A stretch of 64,000 bases of DNA. It comes from Sediminibacterium sp. C3 (GTDB lineage Bacteria > Bacteroidota > Bacteroidia > Chitinophagales > Chitinophagaceae). The stretch covers positions 2,971,476 to 3,035,475 of the forward strand of contig NZ_KI669560.1 in NCBI RefSeq assembly GCF_000508085.1, in the 5' to 3' direction. Under the pieces are notes generated by a model that made no database searches, was not told where the DNA came from, and saw only the letters and a program-made list of their open reading frames with translations. Positions 56,485-64,000 of this stretch are shown here, in pieces. Both the position numbers and the translations under genes were made by a program. Numbering within the stretch: position 1 is the first letter of the stretch; each line of letters opens with the position of its first letter.

Positions 56485-57950
56485 TTACTAATATGCGATA
56501 GCACCAGTTCTTTTACTTTACTAATCGGAATGCGTTCCTGCACCATACTGTCTCTGTGACGAATGGTTACCATATTGTCTTCCTTGGTCTGATGATCAAT
56601 GGTTACACAGAAAGGCGTACCAATGGCATCCTGACGACGGTAACGTTTACCAATGGCATCTTTTTCTTCGTAGAAGCATTTAAAAGCGCCCTTGCATTCG
56701 TCCATCAATTCGCGAGCAATTTCAGGCAGACCGTCTTTTTTAACAAGCGGCAGAATCGCCAGTTTATTAGGAGCAATTTTTGCAGGAATTCTCAATACCA
56801 CTCTGCTATCGGTAGTACCATCTTCTTTGGTAATAGTTTCTTCAGCATAAGCATGGCTTAAAATCAGCAAGAACATACGATCCAGTCCAATAGAAGTTTC
56901 TATTACATAAGGAATGTAATTACCATAGGGCTTACCGGTTGCTTCATCAATATCATTGTCAAAATACTGCTGTTTTTTCTTACTGTACTCCTGATGACTC
57001 TTTAAATCGAAATCTGTTCTGCTATGAATGCCTTCTACTTCTTTAAAGCCGAATGGAAATTCAAATTCAATATCCAAAGCCGCATCAGCATAGTGGGCCA
57101 GTTTCACGTGATCGTGATAACGGTATTTTTCAGCAGGCAATCCTAAACTTAAATGCCAGTTCAGTCTTTCCTGTTTCCAATAGTTATACCATTCCATCTG
57201 TGTGCCGGGTCTTACAAAAAACTGCATTTCCATCTGTTCAAATTCTCGCATACGAAAAATAAACTGACGGGCTACAATTTCATTACGAAATGCTTTACCT
57301 ATCTGGGCAATACCAAATGGCACTTTCATTCTCGCGGTCTTCTGCACATTCAGGAAATTCACAAAAATACCCTGAGCCGTTTCCGGTCTTAAATAAATAG
57401 TATCGGACTCTTCTGCTACCGAACCCAGCTGGGTAGAAAACATCAGGTTGAACTGACGAATATCGGTCCAGTTGCCGGTTCCGCTTACGGAACAAACAAT
57501 CTGATAATCAGCCAACAGCTGTTTTAATCCTGCAAAATCTTCTGCTGCCAGTAACTGATCCATCTTTGCCAGCAGTGCATCGGCTTCGGATGATTTGCCC
57601 GCCTCTCTTAACTGGTCTGCCTTAGCTTCAATAATATGATCTACTCGGTATCTTTTCTGGCTGTCTTTGTTGTCAATCATCGGATCACTGAAATTATCCA
57701 CGTGACCGCTGGCCTTCCAGGTGGTAGGGTGCATAAATATAGCCGCATCAATACCCACGATATTCTGGTGCATCTGCGTCATACTTTTCCACCAGTAATC
57801 CTTGATATTCTTTTTTAACTCACTTCCATAAGGGCCATAATCGTAAACGGCACTGAGACCATCATAAATTTCGCTACTCTGGTATACAAAACCATACTCT
57901 TTGGCATGTGAAATAATTGCCTGAAAACTGTTTTCTGTTGCTGTGCTCAT
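56481..57950 (-). CDS. glyS: Glycyl-tRNA synthetase (homodimeric, archaeal/eukaryotic type)
   Basis: A 489-residue class II synthetase that charges tRNA-Gly alone, without an alpha/beta partner. Class II motifs: YDYGPYGSELKKN near the start, RPETAQGIFVNF, RNEIVARQFIFRMREFEQMEMQFF, and the motif 3-like ETSIGLDRMFL. The anticodon-binding domain follows (LAILPLVKKDGLPEIA), ending with a DNMVTIRHRDSM segment. ATG at 57950 is chosen; the frame is open further but not conserved. A TATTTTTG box lies seven bases before this ATG. Confidence 0.96.
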   Translation of the reverse strand: MSTATENSFQAIISHAKEYGFVYQSSEIYDGLSAVYDYGPYGSELKKNIKDYWWKSMTQMHQNIVGIDAAIFMHPTTWKASGHVDNFSDPMIDNKDSQKRYRVDHIIEAKADQLREAGKSSEADALLAKMDQLLAAEDFAGLKQLLADYQIVCSVSGTGNWTDIRQFNLMFSTQLGSVAEESDTIYLRPETAQGIFVNFLNVQKTARMKVPFGIAQIGKAFRNEIVARQFIFRMREFEQMEMQFFVRPGTQMEWYNYWKQERLNWHLSLGLPAEKYRYHDHVKLAHYADAALDIEFEFPFGFKEVEGIHSRTDFDLKSHQEYSKKKQQYFDNDIDEATGKPYGNYIPYVIETSIGLDRMFLLILSHAYAEETITKEDGTTDSRVVLRIPAKIAPNKLAILPLVKKDGLPEIARELMDECKGAFKCFYEEKDAIGKRYRRQDAIGTPFCVTIDHQTKEDNMVTIRHRDSMVQERIPISKVKELVLSHISN

Positions 57951-57957
57951 ACAGCGG

Positions 57958-57965
57958 CAAAAATA
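57958..57965 (-). promoter_or_regulatory. -7 promoter element of glyS
   Basis: TATTTTTG on the minus strand, seven bases before the ATG; predicted leader about four bases. No TTG at the usual -33 distance. Confidence 0.45.
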
Positions 57966-58046
57966 GGTGATTACCCGTTTATCCAGTAAAATGGGCAATG
58001 TTGATTAAAAAATTTAGTTTAGAGACACAAAACTCAACAGACCGTT

Positions 58047-59453
58047 ATGAAAAAAATCCTGTTCTGGATGCTGCTTTTGCCTGTAATGGCTAATGCACAG
58101 CAAACCAATGTACAAACCACAGAATATCCGAATGACTATTTAAGTCCTGCCTTTCATGCGGGCAGAAGGGCTGCTTTTAAAGAAAAAATGCCGGCTAAAT
58201 CGGTGGGGATTTTCTTTGCCAGTCAGGTAAGACTAAGAAATGATGATGTAGACTACCAGTATGCACAGAATAAAAACTTTTATTATTTCACAGGGCTGGA
58301 AGAACCCAATGCCATGCTATTGCTGTTTAAGGAACCTACCACCATCTTAGGCAAAACAGGTACGGAATTTATCTTTGTTCAGAACAGGGACCCGCAGCGG
58401 GAAATGTGGAATGGCAAGATCCTGGGCGCGGAAGGTGTAACCAAACGTTACCAGTTTACCAATGTTTTTTTAAACCGCGATTTTAAAAACAACACCCTTG
58501 CACTGAATGAATACGATTCTGTATTAACATCTTTCAGATCAGAAGATATATTTCAGACCTATCCCAGAACAAGGGATGAATTGAGCAGAATGGCAGGCAT
58601 AGTTGACAGTTTAATCAAAGCACACAACAAACCCATTGCCAGCAGAACCCAAATGCAAATCTTAACTGCTTTAAGAGGCATTAAACAACCCGAGGAAATT
58701 GCCATTCTGGAAAAAGCGGCTGCCATTAGTGTGGAAGGGCACAATGAAGTAATCAAAGCGGTTAAACCTGGCATGACCGAATACCAGGCCCAGGCCATCA
58801 TGGAATATTCTTTCAAGAAAAATGGTTCTGAATACCCCGGCTATCCAAGCATCAATGGCTCATCGGAGAATGCCTGCGTATTGCATTATGTAACTAATTT
58901 AAGATTGATGAAAGACGGAGATTTGTTGTTGAGCGATTGTGCGGCTGAATACCATGGATACACAGCCGATGTTACCCGCACGGTTCCCGTGAATGGTAAA
59001 TTTACTCCTGAACAAAAAATCATTTATGAACTGGTATTGGCAGCACAGGATTCAGCTATAGCGGTTTGTAAACCAGGCATGCCTTACAGTGGTTCCGATG
59101 CTGCTGCCAGAAGAGTCATCAACAGAGGTTTGATTCAGTTGGGTATTGCTGCCAATGAAGCAGAAGCAAGACGTTATTTTCCTCACGGAACATCCCATCA
59201 CCTGGGTTTAGACGTGCACGACTTAGGTATCAGAGGCAACCAGGCTTTTGAACCCGGTATGTATTTAACCGTAGAGCCAGGTATCTATATTCCACCAAAC
59301 AGCAAATGCGATCCGAAGTGGTGGAATATCGGCGTAAGAATTGAAGACGATATTTTAATTACCAAAGAAGGCAACCGCAATCTTTCTGCAGGTGCGCCCA
59401 GAACAGTTGCTGAAATTGAGAAGCTGGCAAAAGCCAAATCTAATTTCAACTAA
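58047..59453 (+). CDS. Exported Xaa-Pro aminopeptidase (M24)
   Basis: A 468-residue two-metal aminopeptidase that removes residues N-terminal to proline. Signal peptide ends in VMANAQ (residue 18). The N-terminal creatinase-like domain (about 30-200) includes KNFYYFTGLEEPNA. Metal ligands of the pita-bread fold are the two Asp in LLSDCAAEYHGYTADVTRT, His in GTSHHLGLDVHD, Glu in VEPGIYIPP and Glu in GVRIEDDIL. It is the third proline-directed aminopeptidase in the window, although not linked to the other two. Confidence 0.93.
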   Translation: MKKILFWMLLLPVMANAQQTNVQTTEYPNDYLSPAFHAGRRAAFKEKMPAKSVGIFFASQVRLRNDDVDYQYAQNKNFYYFTGLEEPNAMLLLFKEPTTILGKTGTEFIFVQNRDPQREMWNGKILGAEGVTKRYQFTNVFLNRDFKNNTLALNEYDSVLTSFRSEDIFQTYPRTRDELSRMAGIVDSLIKAHNKPIASRTQMQILTALRGIKQPEEIAILEKAAAISVEGHNEVIKAVKPGMTEYQAQAIMEYSFKKNGSEYPGYPSINGSSENACVLHYVTNLRLMKDGDLLLSDCAAEYHGYTADVTRTVPVNGKFTPEQKIIYELVLAAQDSAIAVCKPGMPYSGSDAAARRVINRGLIQLGIAANEAEARRYFPHGTSHHLGLDVHDLGIRGNQAFEPGMYLTVEPGIYIPPNSKCDPKWWNIGVRIEDDILITKEGNRNLSAGAPRTVAEIEKLAKAKSNFN

Positions 59454-59463
59454 AATATAAAAA

Positions 59464-59787
59464 CTACAACTTGGGGTTATTCTTATGGCGGTCCTTGTCT
59501 CTTAGGGTTTTCTTCTCTAGGTTTTTTTCAAGGGCTTCCGTAAGATTAACCCCGGTTTGGTTAGCCAGACAAATCAATACCCACAAAACGTCGGCCATTT
59601 CATCTGCCAGTTCATGGGAAGTATCGGAAGCCTTAAAGGATTGCTCTCCGTATTTTCTTACCATAATCCTGCTGAGCTCTCCTACTTCTTCCATCAGAAT
59701 ACCCAGGTTGGTTAATTCATTAAAATAACGCACCCCAACGGTTTTTATCCATTGGTCTACTTGTTGCTGTGCCGCTTCTATTGTCAT
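59464..59787 (-). CDS. MazG-like nucleotide pyrophosphohydrolase
   Basis: A 107-residue all-alpha NTP pyrophosphatase. The MazG metal-binding pattern is present as EEVGELSRIMVRKYG and ELADEMADVLWVLICLAN (EExxE...ExxD). It probably hydrolyses non-canonical or oxidised nucleoside triphosphates, or dNTPs. Its start codon shares one base with the dtd stop codon at 59787, so the two quality-control enzymes are translationally coupled. Confidence 0.9.
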   Translation of the reverse strand: MTIEAAQQQVDQWIKTVGVRYFNELTNLGILMEEVGELSRIMVRKYGEQSFKASDTSHELADEMADVLWVLICLANQTGVNLTEALEKNLEKKTLRDKDRHKNNPKL

Positions 59788-60239
59788 TATTCCTTGTTTT
59801 TTGAATCTATTAAAATGGTTACGGGCCCATCGTTCACCAGGGCAACTTTCATATCCGCTCCAAAAATACCCGTCTGAATTTTTTTACCCAGCTGGGTCTC
59901 TAAAGCGCTAATCATTGCTTCATATAAGGGAACAGCAATTGGAGGCTTGGAAGCTTTGATATAAGAAGGCCGGTTGCCTTTTTTGGTACTGGCATGCAGG
60001 GTAAACTGACTAACCAGTAAAATATCTCCATTTACTTCTTTTATGGAACAATTCATTACACCTGCTTCATCATTAAAAATCCGAAGGTTCACCAGTTTAC
60101 CTGCCAGCCATTCAATGTCTTCCTGAGTATCGGCGTCTTCAATCCCCACCAAAACCATTAATCCCATACCGATTGCCCCATTCAGTTTTTCCTCAATGGT
60201 TACCGATGCACTGGAAACTCTTTGAATTACTAATCGCAT
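59787..60239 (-). CDS. dtd: D-aminoacyl-tRNA deacylase
   Basis: A 150-residue enzyme that removes D-amino acids (and glycine mischarged on tRNA-Ala) from tRNA. Signature elements: N-terminal MRLVIQRVSSASVTIE, the active-site LLVSQFTLHA loop and the cross-subunit Gly-Pro motif near NDGPVTI at the C-terminus. Length is normal. It is the first gene of a two-gene operon with the MazG-like protein. Confidence 0.96.
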   Translation of the reverse strand: MRLVIQRVSSASVTIEEKLNGAIGMGLMVLVGIEDADTQEDIEWLAGKLVNLRIFNDEAGVMNCSIKEVNGDILLVSQFTLHASTKKGNRPSYIKASKPPIAVPLYEAMISALETQLGKKIQTGIFGADMKVALVNDGPVTILIDSKNKE

Positions 60240-60306
60240 AGAAAGAAATTTAACCGAAATTTGAAAGAACTAAGATAAACATTCAAAACAGAAACCCTTG
60301 AATAGA

Positions 60307-61038
60307 ATGCCTGCATACAAAGCCATTTTTCTGTTTGGAGTATTGTTTACCGCAATGGCTGTAAAAGCACAGCACAGCATTGAATTCAATCCCCTGTATG
60401 GTACAGCAATCTGGAATCCAGACAGTAGCTATACCAATTTTGCCGGCGAAAGTTTACAAATCAATAAGTGCCTTTTTTATACATCAGGATGGAAAGCAAT
60501 CATTAACCATCAAAATAAAAAAGGACAGACCGATACAGTTATCTTAAGTAATGCTCATTATTTAATAGACCTGAGCGAACCCAAGAGCCTGAAACTTCCA
60601 TTTACCGTTCCAGCCCATGCTACTCAACTTATTTTTACGTTGGGGGTAGACAGCATTAAAAACACAACCGGTATTCAAACTGGTGTGCTGGATCCGGCGA
60701 GAGGCATGTTCTGGACCTGGAGAACAGGATATATTATGGCCAGAATGCAGGGTACTTCGCCCTCAGCCAACACGGCTGGTAAACGTTTCAGTTATGATGT
60801 GGGGGGATTTGAATCGCCGTATAATGCAGTCAGAACCATCGCACTCAATCTGCCCGAAACCGCTGGCTCGGATAACCATGCAAAGAACCCGCTATATATT
60901 CAAACTGATTTATCCAAATGGTTCCAAGGAAAGCATACCATCAGTATTGCGCAAACACCCAACTGTCACAATGCTGGGAAGCTGGCTATGCAACTGGCAG
61001 ATAATTATCAGCAGCTATTTCAAATACTTTTACATTGA
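60307..61038 (+). CDS. MbnP-family copper-binding protein
   Basis: A 243-residue exported protein of the MbnP family. A signal peptide ends in AVKAQ (about residue 22); the mature part starts IEFNPLYG, and the family hallmark GVDSIKN and DPARGMFWTWRTGYI (with W136 and W138) is clear, followed by YDVGGFE. MbnP binds Cu(I) in a site whose tryptophan is oxidised to kynurenine by its partner MbnH. The next gene is an MbnH-type dihaem peroxidase starting in the stop codon (TGATG at 61036-61040). A TTG start at 60298 would add three residues; the ATG at 60307 is preferred. Confidence 0.88.
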   Translation: MPAYKAIFLFGVLFTAMAVKAQHSIEFNPLYGTAIWNPDSSYTNFAGESLQINKCLFYTSGWKAIINHQNKKGQTDTVILSNAHYLIDLSEPKSLKLPFTVPAHATQLIFTLGVDSIKNTTGIQTGVLDPARGMFWTWRTGYIMARMQGTSPSANTAGKRFSYDVGGFESPYNAVRTIALNLPETAGSDNHAKNPLYIQTDLSKWFQGKHTISIAQTPNCHNAGKLAMQLADNYQQLFQILLH

Positions 61039-62111
61039 TGAAGAAGGCCGGTATCATATTATTCTTAGTGGTGTTTGTTCTTTCAGCGCTGGGCTTTATG
61101 GAGCAGCCGGAAAGAAAAGGCTTGCCTAAACAACAGCCTTTGATTGTTCCTAAGGGCTGGCCGAAACCCCTGTATGATTTCTCAAAAAATCCTTTAACGG
61201 CCGAGGGAATTGAACTGGGCAGACAGCTGTTTTATGAACAACAACTCAGCAGAGATGGCAGCATTTCCTGCGGAACCTGCCATCAGCAATTTGGTGCATT
61301 CAACAACTATGATCACCCTTTGAGTCATGGATTGGACAATAGCTTAACTACCCGTAATGCTCCCGGTCTCTTTAACCTGGCCTGGCAGAAATCATTCATG
61401 TGGGATGGTGGCATCAATCACCTGGACCTTCAGCCACTGGCACCGCTGACGGCTCATAATGAAATGGGAGAAAGTATTGAAAATATTATCAGTAAGCTTA
61501 AGAAAAGCAAAACCTATCCACGATTATTTAAAGCAGCATTTGGCGACCCAACCATTAATACCCAACGACTCGGAAAAGCATTGAGTCAGTTTCTCTTAAC
61601 CATGGTAAGCAGCAACAGCAAATACGACAGAGTGATGCAGGGCGCAGATAGTTTTAATTTACCGGAGAAACTGGGTTATGCCATTTTTAAAAGTAAATGC
61701 AGCAGTTGTCATACAGAACCACTGTTTACCGATTTCAGTTATAGAAATACTGGCATGCCCCTGGAACCCTTCTTACAGGATATGGGCAGAATGACCATTA
61801 CACAGGATCCTGCTGATTCACTAAAATTCAAAGTGCCCAGTCTGCGCAATGTAATGGTAACATTCCCCTATGGTCACGATGGAAGATTTTTTTCTCTGAG
61901 CAATGTATTTGAACATTATCGTAACAACATGCAGGTAATGGGCAACACAGATGCTTTATTGAAAAATAAACTTCCACTCAGCAACTATGAAATAGGACAA
62001 CTCAAAGCATTCCTGCAAACCCTTACCGATTCGGCTTTTCTGCGGAATCCCCGTTTTGCAGCACCAGGAACCAGCCCCTCAGCAACACAACCCTTAGACC
62101 TGCACAACTGA
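61038..62111 (+). CDS. MbnH-type dihaem cytochrome c peroxidase family enzyme
   Basis: A 357-residue exported c-type cytochrome with a signal or anchor segment (residues 4-20). Two haem-binding CxxCH motifs are present: C78-G-T-C81-H82 and C221-S-S-C224-H225. The family body is complete: GRQLFYEQQLSRDGSISCGTC, TRNAPGLFNLAW, WDGG and PSLRNVMVTFPYGHDGRF. Of the cytochrome c peroxidase/MauG superfamily, those beside MbnP form a bis-Fe(IV) state that oxidises a tryptophan of MbnP; that role is inferred from gene order. Co-translated with mbnP by a one-base overlap. Confidence 0.9.
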   Translation: MKKAGIILFLVVFVLSALGFMEQPERKGLPKQQPLIVPKGWPKPLYDFSKNPLTAEGIELGRQLFYEQQLSRDGSISCGTCHQQFGAFNNYDHPLSHGLDNSLTTRNAPGLFNLAWQKSFMWDGGINHLDLQPLAPLTAHNEMGESIENIISKLKKSKTYPRLFKAAFGDPTINTQRLGKALSQFLLTMVSSNSKYDRVMQGADSFNLPEKLGYAIFKSKCSSCHTEPLFTDFSYRNTGMPLEPFLQDMGRMTITQDPADSLKFKVPSLRNVMVTFPYGHDGRFFSLSNVFEHYRNNMQVMGNTDALLKNKLPLSNYEIGQLKAFLQTLTDSAFLRNPRFAAPGTSPSATQPLDLHN

Positions 62112-62122
62112 TAACAATACCC

Positions 62123-62130
62123 TATTTTTG
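62123..62130 (+). promoter_or_regulatory. -7 promoter element of the flippase gene
   Basis: TATTTTTG, 17 bases before the TTG start at 62148. Confidence 0.45.
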
Positions 62131-62147
62131 AGCAATAGATAATTCCA

Positions 62148-63638
62148 TTGAGCGAGATAAAAAAACTGGCAAGTCAAACAATCTGGTATGGTGTACCCAC
62201 TATAGCCAGTCGTTTTTTAGGGTACCTGATGAACCTTTCGCTTCCGTTGTTTTTTGCACAACCTGCTACTACGGCAGATTTAACACAGATCTACGCAATC
62301 ATTCCTTTTCTGAACGTGTTGTTCACTTACGGATTGGAAACCGCCTATTTCAGATTCATCAAAGAAGAAGACCCCAATCGGCTTTACAGTACTTTATCTA
62401 TTTCTTTACTGGGGAGTACTCTCTTGTTCACAACCATTTTATGGTTATGCAGAGAACCCCTGATGAACTGGGCCAACCTGGAAGCACAGCCGGCATTTAT
62501 CAACTGGATGATTGGTATTTTATTTTTCGATACCATCAGCACCTTGGCCTTTGCCAGGCTCAGACAGGAAAACAGACCCCGTAAATACGCAGCAGTAAGA
62601 CTATCCAGCGTACTCATCAATTTTATTACCGTACTGGTTTTTATAGGATGGATTCCACAATACGTACAAACCAATCCAGCATCCGCACTCCGTTATTTTA
62701 CTGAGCAGAATATTGGCATTGGCTATTATCTGATTGGCAACCTGGCGGGCAGCATCCTCACTTTTTTGTTACTCTTTTCCGAGTTCAGAAAAATCAAATG
62801 GAACTTCCATTTTGATGTATTGAAAAAAGTACTGAGTTACAGTTACCCATTGATTATTGTAGGGATGGGTGGCATGGTAAATGATATGTTAAGCAGACTG
62901 ATTTATCAGCATGTGGTAGACCTGCCGGTTGAAGAAGCCAAACACGAGCTGGGCGTATTCGGTAATATTTATCGGCTGGCGGTTTTAATAACCATTATGA
63001 TTCAGGCATTCAGAATGGCAGCTGAACCCTTCTTCTTTAAACAAAAAGGAGAAGAGAACGCGCAAAAAACCTATGCCCGCGTAATGAAGTTTTTTGTGAT
63101 TGCCTGCAGCTTCATGTTGTTGTTCATTAGTTTGTTCATTGAAGTATTTGAATGGTTTTTTGTGGCCATTGACAAGCCCTTGTGGACGCAGGGATTGCAG
63201 ATAGTTCCCCTGCTCGCTTTAGGCAATATATTCCTTGGCATTTATTACAATCTAAGTATCTGGTACAAGCTCACCGACAGAAACAATTACGGTGCACTCA
63301 TCACTGTTGGCGGTGCGGTCATTACCATTGCAATGAATATAATCTTAATCCCCAGCCTTCACTATTTAGGCGCCGCCATTGCCACTTTTATTTGTTATGT
63401 ATTCATGATGCTGGTTAGCTATTACCTCGGTCAAAAGTATTATCCGGTTCCTTACGCAACTAAAAAAATCATCGCCTATTTAGTGGTGGTTCTACTTATG
63501 TACGGCATTCAAAAAGCAATCCTGTATTTTATTCCTCAGCTATGGCTGGGCATTTTCACTGGATTTATTTTCATTGGTCTGTTTGGCTGGCTGGTTTTTT
63601 GGGCAGAAGAAAAAGAAATCAAAAAACTCATCTCGTGA
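62148..63638 (+). CDS. Polysaccharide/oligosaccharide flippase (MOP superfamily)
   Basis: A 496-residue inner-membrane protein with 12-14 hydrophobic helices, of the Wzx/PST group that flips lipid-linked sugars. The start KKLASQTIWYGVPTIASRFLGYLMNLSLPLFF is the usual first helix, and EEAKHELGVFGNIYRLA with FRMAAEPFFFKQ in the middle are typical. The start codon seems to be TTG: no in-frame ATG occurs before residue 28, which would cut the first helix. No glycosyltransferase genes are adjacent, so it acts for a pathway encoded elsewhere (O-antigen, exopolysaccharide or lipid II-like). Confidence 0.88.
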   Translation: MSEIKKLASQTIWYGVPTIASRFLGYLMNLSLPLFFAQPATTADLTQIYAIIPFLNVLFTYGLETAYFRFIKEEDPNRLYSTLSISLLGSTLLFTTILWLCREPLMNWANLEAQPAFINWMIGILFFDTISTLAFARLRQENRPRKYAAVRLSSVLINFITVLVFIGWIPQYVQTNPASALRYFTEQNIGIGYYLIGNLAGSILTFLLLFSEFRKIKWNFHFDVLKKVLSYSYPLIIVGMGGMVNDMLSRLIYQHVVDLPVEEAKHELGVFGNIYRLAVLITIMIQAFRMAAEPFFFKQKGEENAQKTYARVMKFFVIACSFMLLFISLFIEVFEWFFVAIDKPLWTQGLQIVPLLALGNIFLGIYYNLSIWYKLTDRNNYGALITVGGAVITIAMNIILIPSLHYLGAAIATFICYVFMMLVSYYLGQKYYPVPYATKKIIAYLVVVLLMYGIQKAILYFIPQLWLGIFTGFIFIGLFGWLVFWAEEKEIKKLIS

Positions 63639-63641
63639 ATT

Positions 63642-63649
63642 TATCTTTG
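63642..63649 (+). promoter_or_regulatory. -7 promoter element of the fRMsr gene
   Basis: TATCTTTG ends four bases before the ATG at 63654, predicting an essentially leaderless mRNA. It overlaps nothing coding. Confidence 0.45.
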
Positions 63650-63653
63650 CAGT

Positions 63654-64000
63654 ATGGCAGAAGATTTACAGATTATCAAAGGAACCAAGTCTGAACAATA
63701 CGAGGCATTGATCCCTCAAATTAAAGGTTTGCTAAGTGGCGAACCTAACCTGATTGCCAACCTTGCCAATACAGCAGCAGCCCTAAAAGAGCAATTCGGC
63801 TGGTTCTGGATAGGTTTTTATCTGGTAGAAAAAGACGAACTGGTACTAGGCCCCTTCCAGGGACCAGTTGCCTGCACCAGAATCAGAAAGGGAAGAGGGG
63901 TTTGCGGAAGCAGTTGGGAGCAGGCTAAAACCTTGATTGTACCCGACGTTGAAAAATTTCCCGGTCATATAGCCTGCAGCAGTTTATCTAAATCTGAAAT
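63654..64000 (+). CDS. Free methionine-(R)-sulfoxide reductase (GAF domain), 3' end cut by the window
   Basis: An open frame from ATG at 63654 to the window end (115 residues). It is a GAF-domain protein of the fRMsr family, which reduces free Met-R-sulfoxide. The pattern GWFWIGFYLVEKDELVLGPFQG is diagnostic, and the three family cysteines are visible in VACTRI, GVCG and HIACSS, the last carrying the usual catalytic position. It starts 15 bases after the flippase stop. Confidence 0.92.
   Translation, partial: MAEDLQIIKGTKSEQYEALIPQIKGLLSGEPNLIANLANTAAALKEQFGWFWIGFYLVEKDELVLGPFQGPVACTRIRKGRGVCGSSWEQAKTLIVPDVEKFPGHIACSSLSKSE

Overview
This 64 kb window is ordinary, gene-dense chromosome from a member of the Bacteroidota, most likely a Chitinophagaceae-type organism (the phylum is well supported, the family is inference). 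The evidence is a subtilisin-like protease with a C-terminal type IX secretion sorting domain, near absence of Shine-Dalgarno sequences, repeated TAnnTTTG promoter elements (the Bacteroidota -7 box) just upstream of start codons, an archaeal/eukaryotic-type glycyl-tRNA synthetase, a transketolase split into half-genes, and ileS next to a zinc-finger-degenerate DksA-like gene. I see no rRNA, tRNA, CRISPR array, insertion sequence, phage or integration site. Both window edges cut genes: metG on the left and a free-methionine-sulfoxide reductase on the right.

Layout. 1-7.5 kb: 3' end of metG, a DUF4349 lipoprotein, a Zn-metallopeptidase with TPRs, a GMC oxidoreductase with its small 'gluconate dehydrogenase subunit 3' partner, and an FG-GAP-like exported protein. 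7.6-11.0 kb: B12-dependent ribonucleotide reductase, followed by the only gene-free stretch above 300 bases, which carries two DnaA-box-like sites. 11.4-18.8 kb: a tight eight-gene plus-strand run (GGGP synthase, AlkB-like oxygenase, Nramp-like transporter, prolyl aminopeptidase, frameshifted UspA, DmpA-type peptidase, class IV aminotransferase, second prolyl aminopeptidase) that looks like an envelope peptide/amino-acid salvage operon. 18.8-22.3 kb: methyltransferase and a coupled ABC-2 exporter/LolA-like cluster. 22.4-31.6 kb: P-type ATPase, M28 peptidase, LytS/LytR two-component pair, dxs, scpA, mscL. 31.7-42.2 kb: EamA transporter, frr, transketolase N-half, lolC-type permease, rbfA, msbA-type exporter, DksA-like protein with a histone-H1-like tail, ileS. 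42.3-51.3 kb: D-lactate-type dehydrogenase, lipoprotein, AraC regulator, gyrB, a 68-residue protein, mfd. 51.3-64 kb: small lipoprotein, secreted S8 protease, flavin reductase, glyS, M24 aminopeptidase, MazG-like protein, dtd, an MbnP/MbnH copper-protein pair, a flippase and the fRMsr fragment.

Most of the window is housekeeping (translation, DNA supercoiling and repair, isoprenoid precursor synthesis, cell envelope). I found no clearly new multi-gene system. The points most worth a second look are the AlkB homologue with tyrosine in place of the first iron-binding histidine, the one-base frameshift that splits a tandem UspA gene, the AT-rich divergent block inside ileS, the DnaA-box pair upstream of nrdJ, the DksA-like protein with a long Lys/Ala/Pro tail, the MbnP/MbnH pair, and the repeated placement of -7 promoter elements only 3-15 nt from start codons, which predicts leaderless or nearly leaderless mRNAs.
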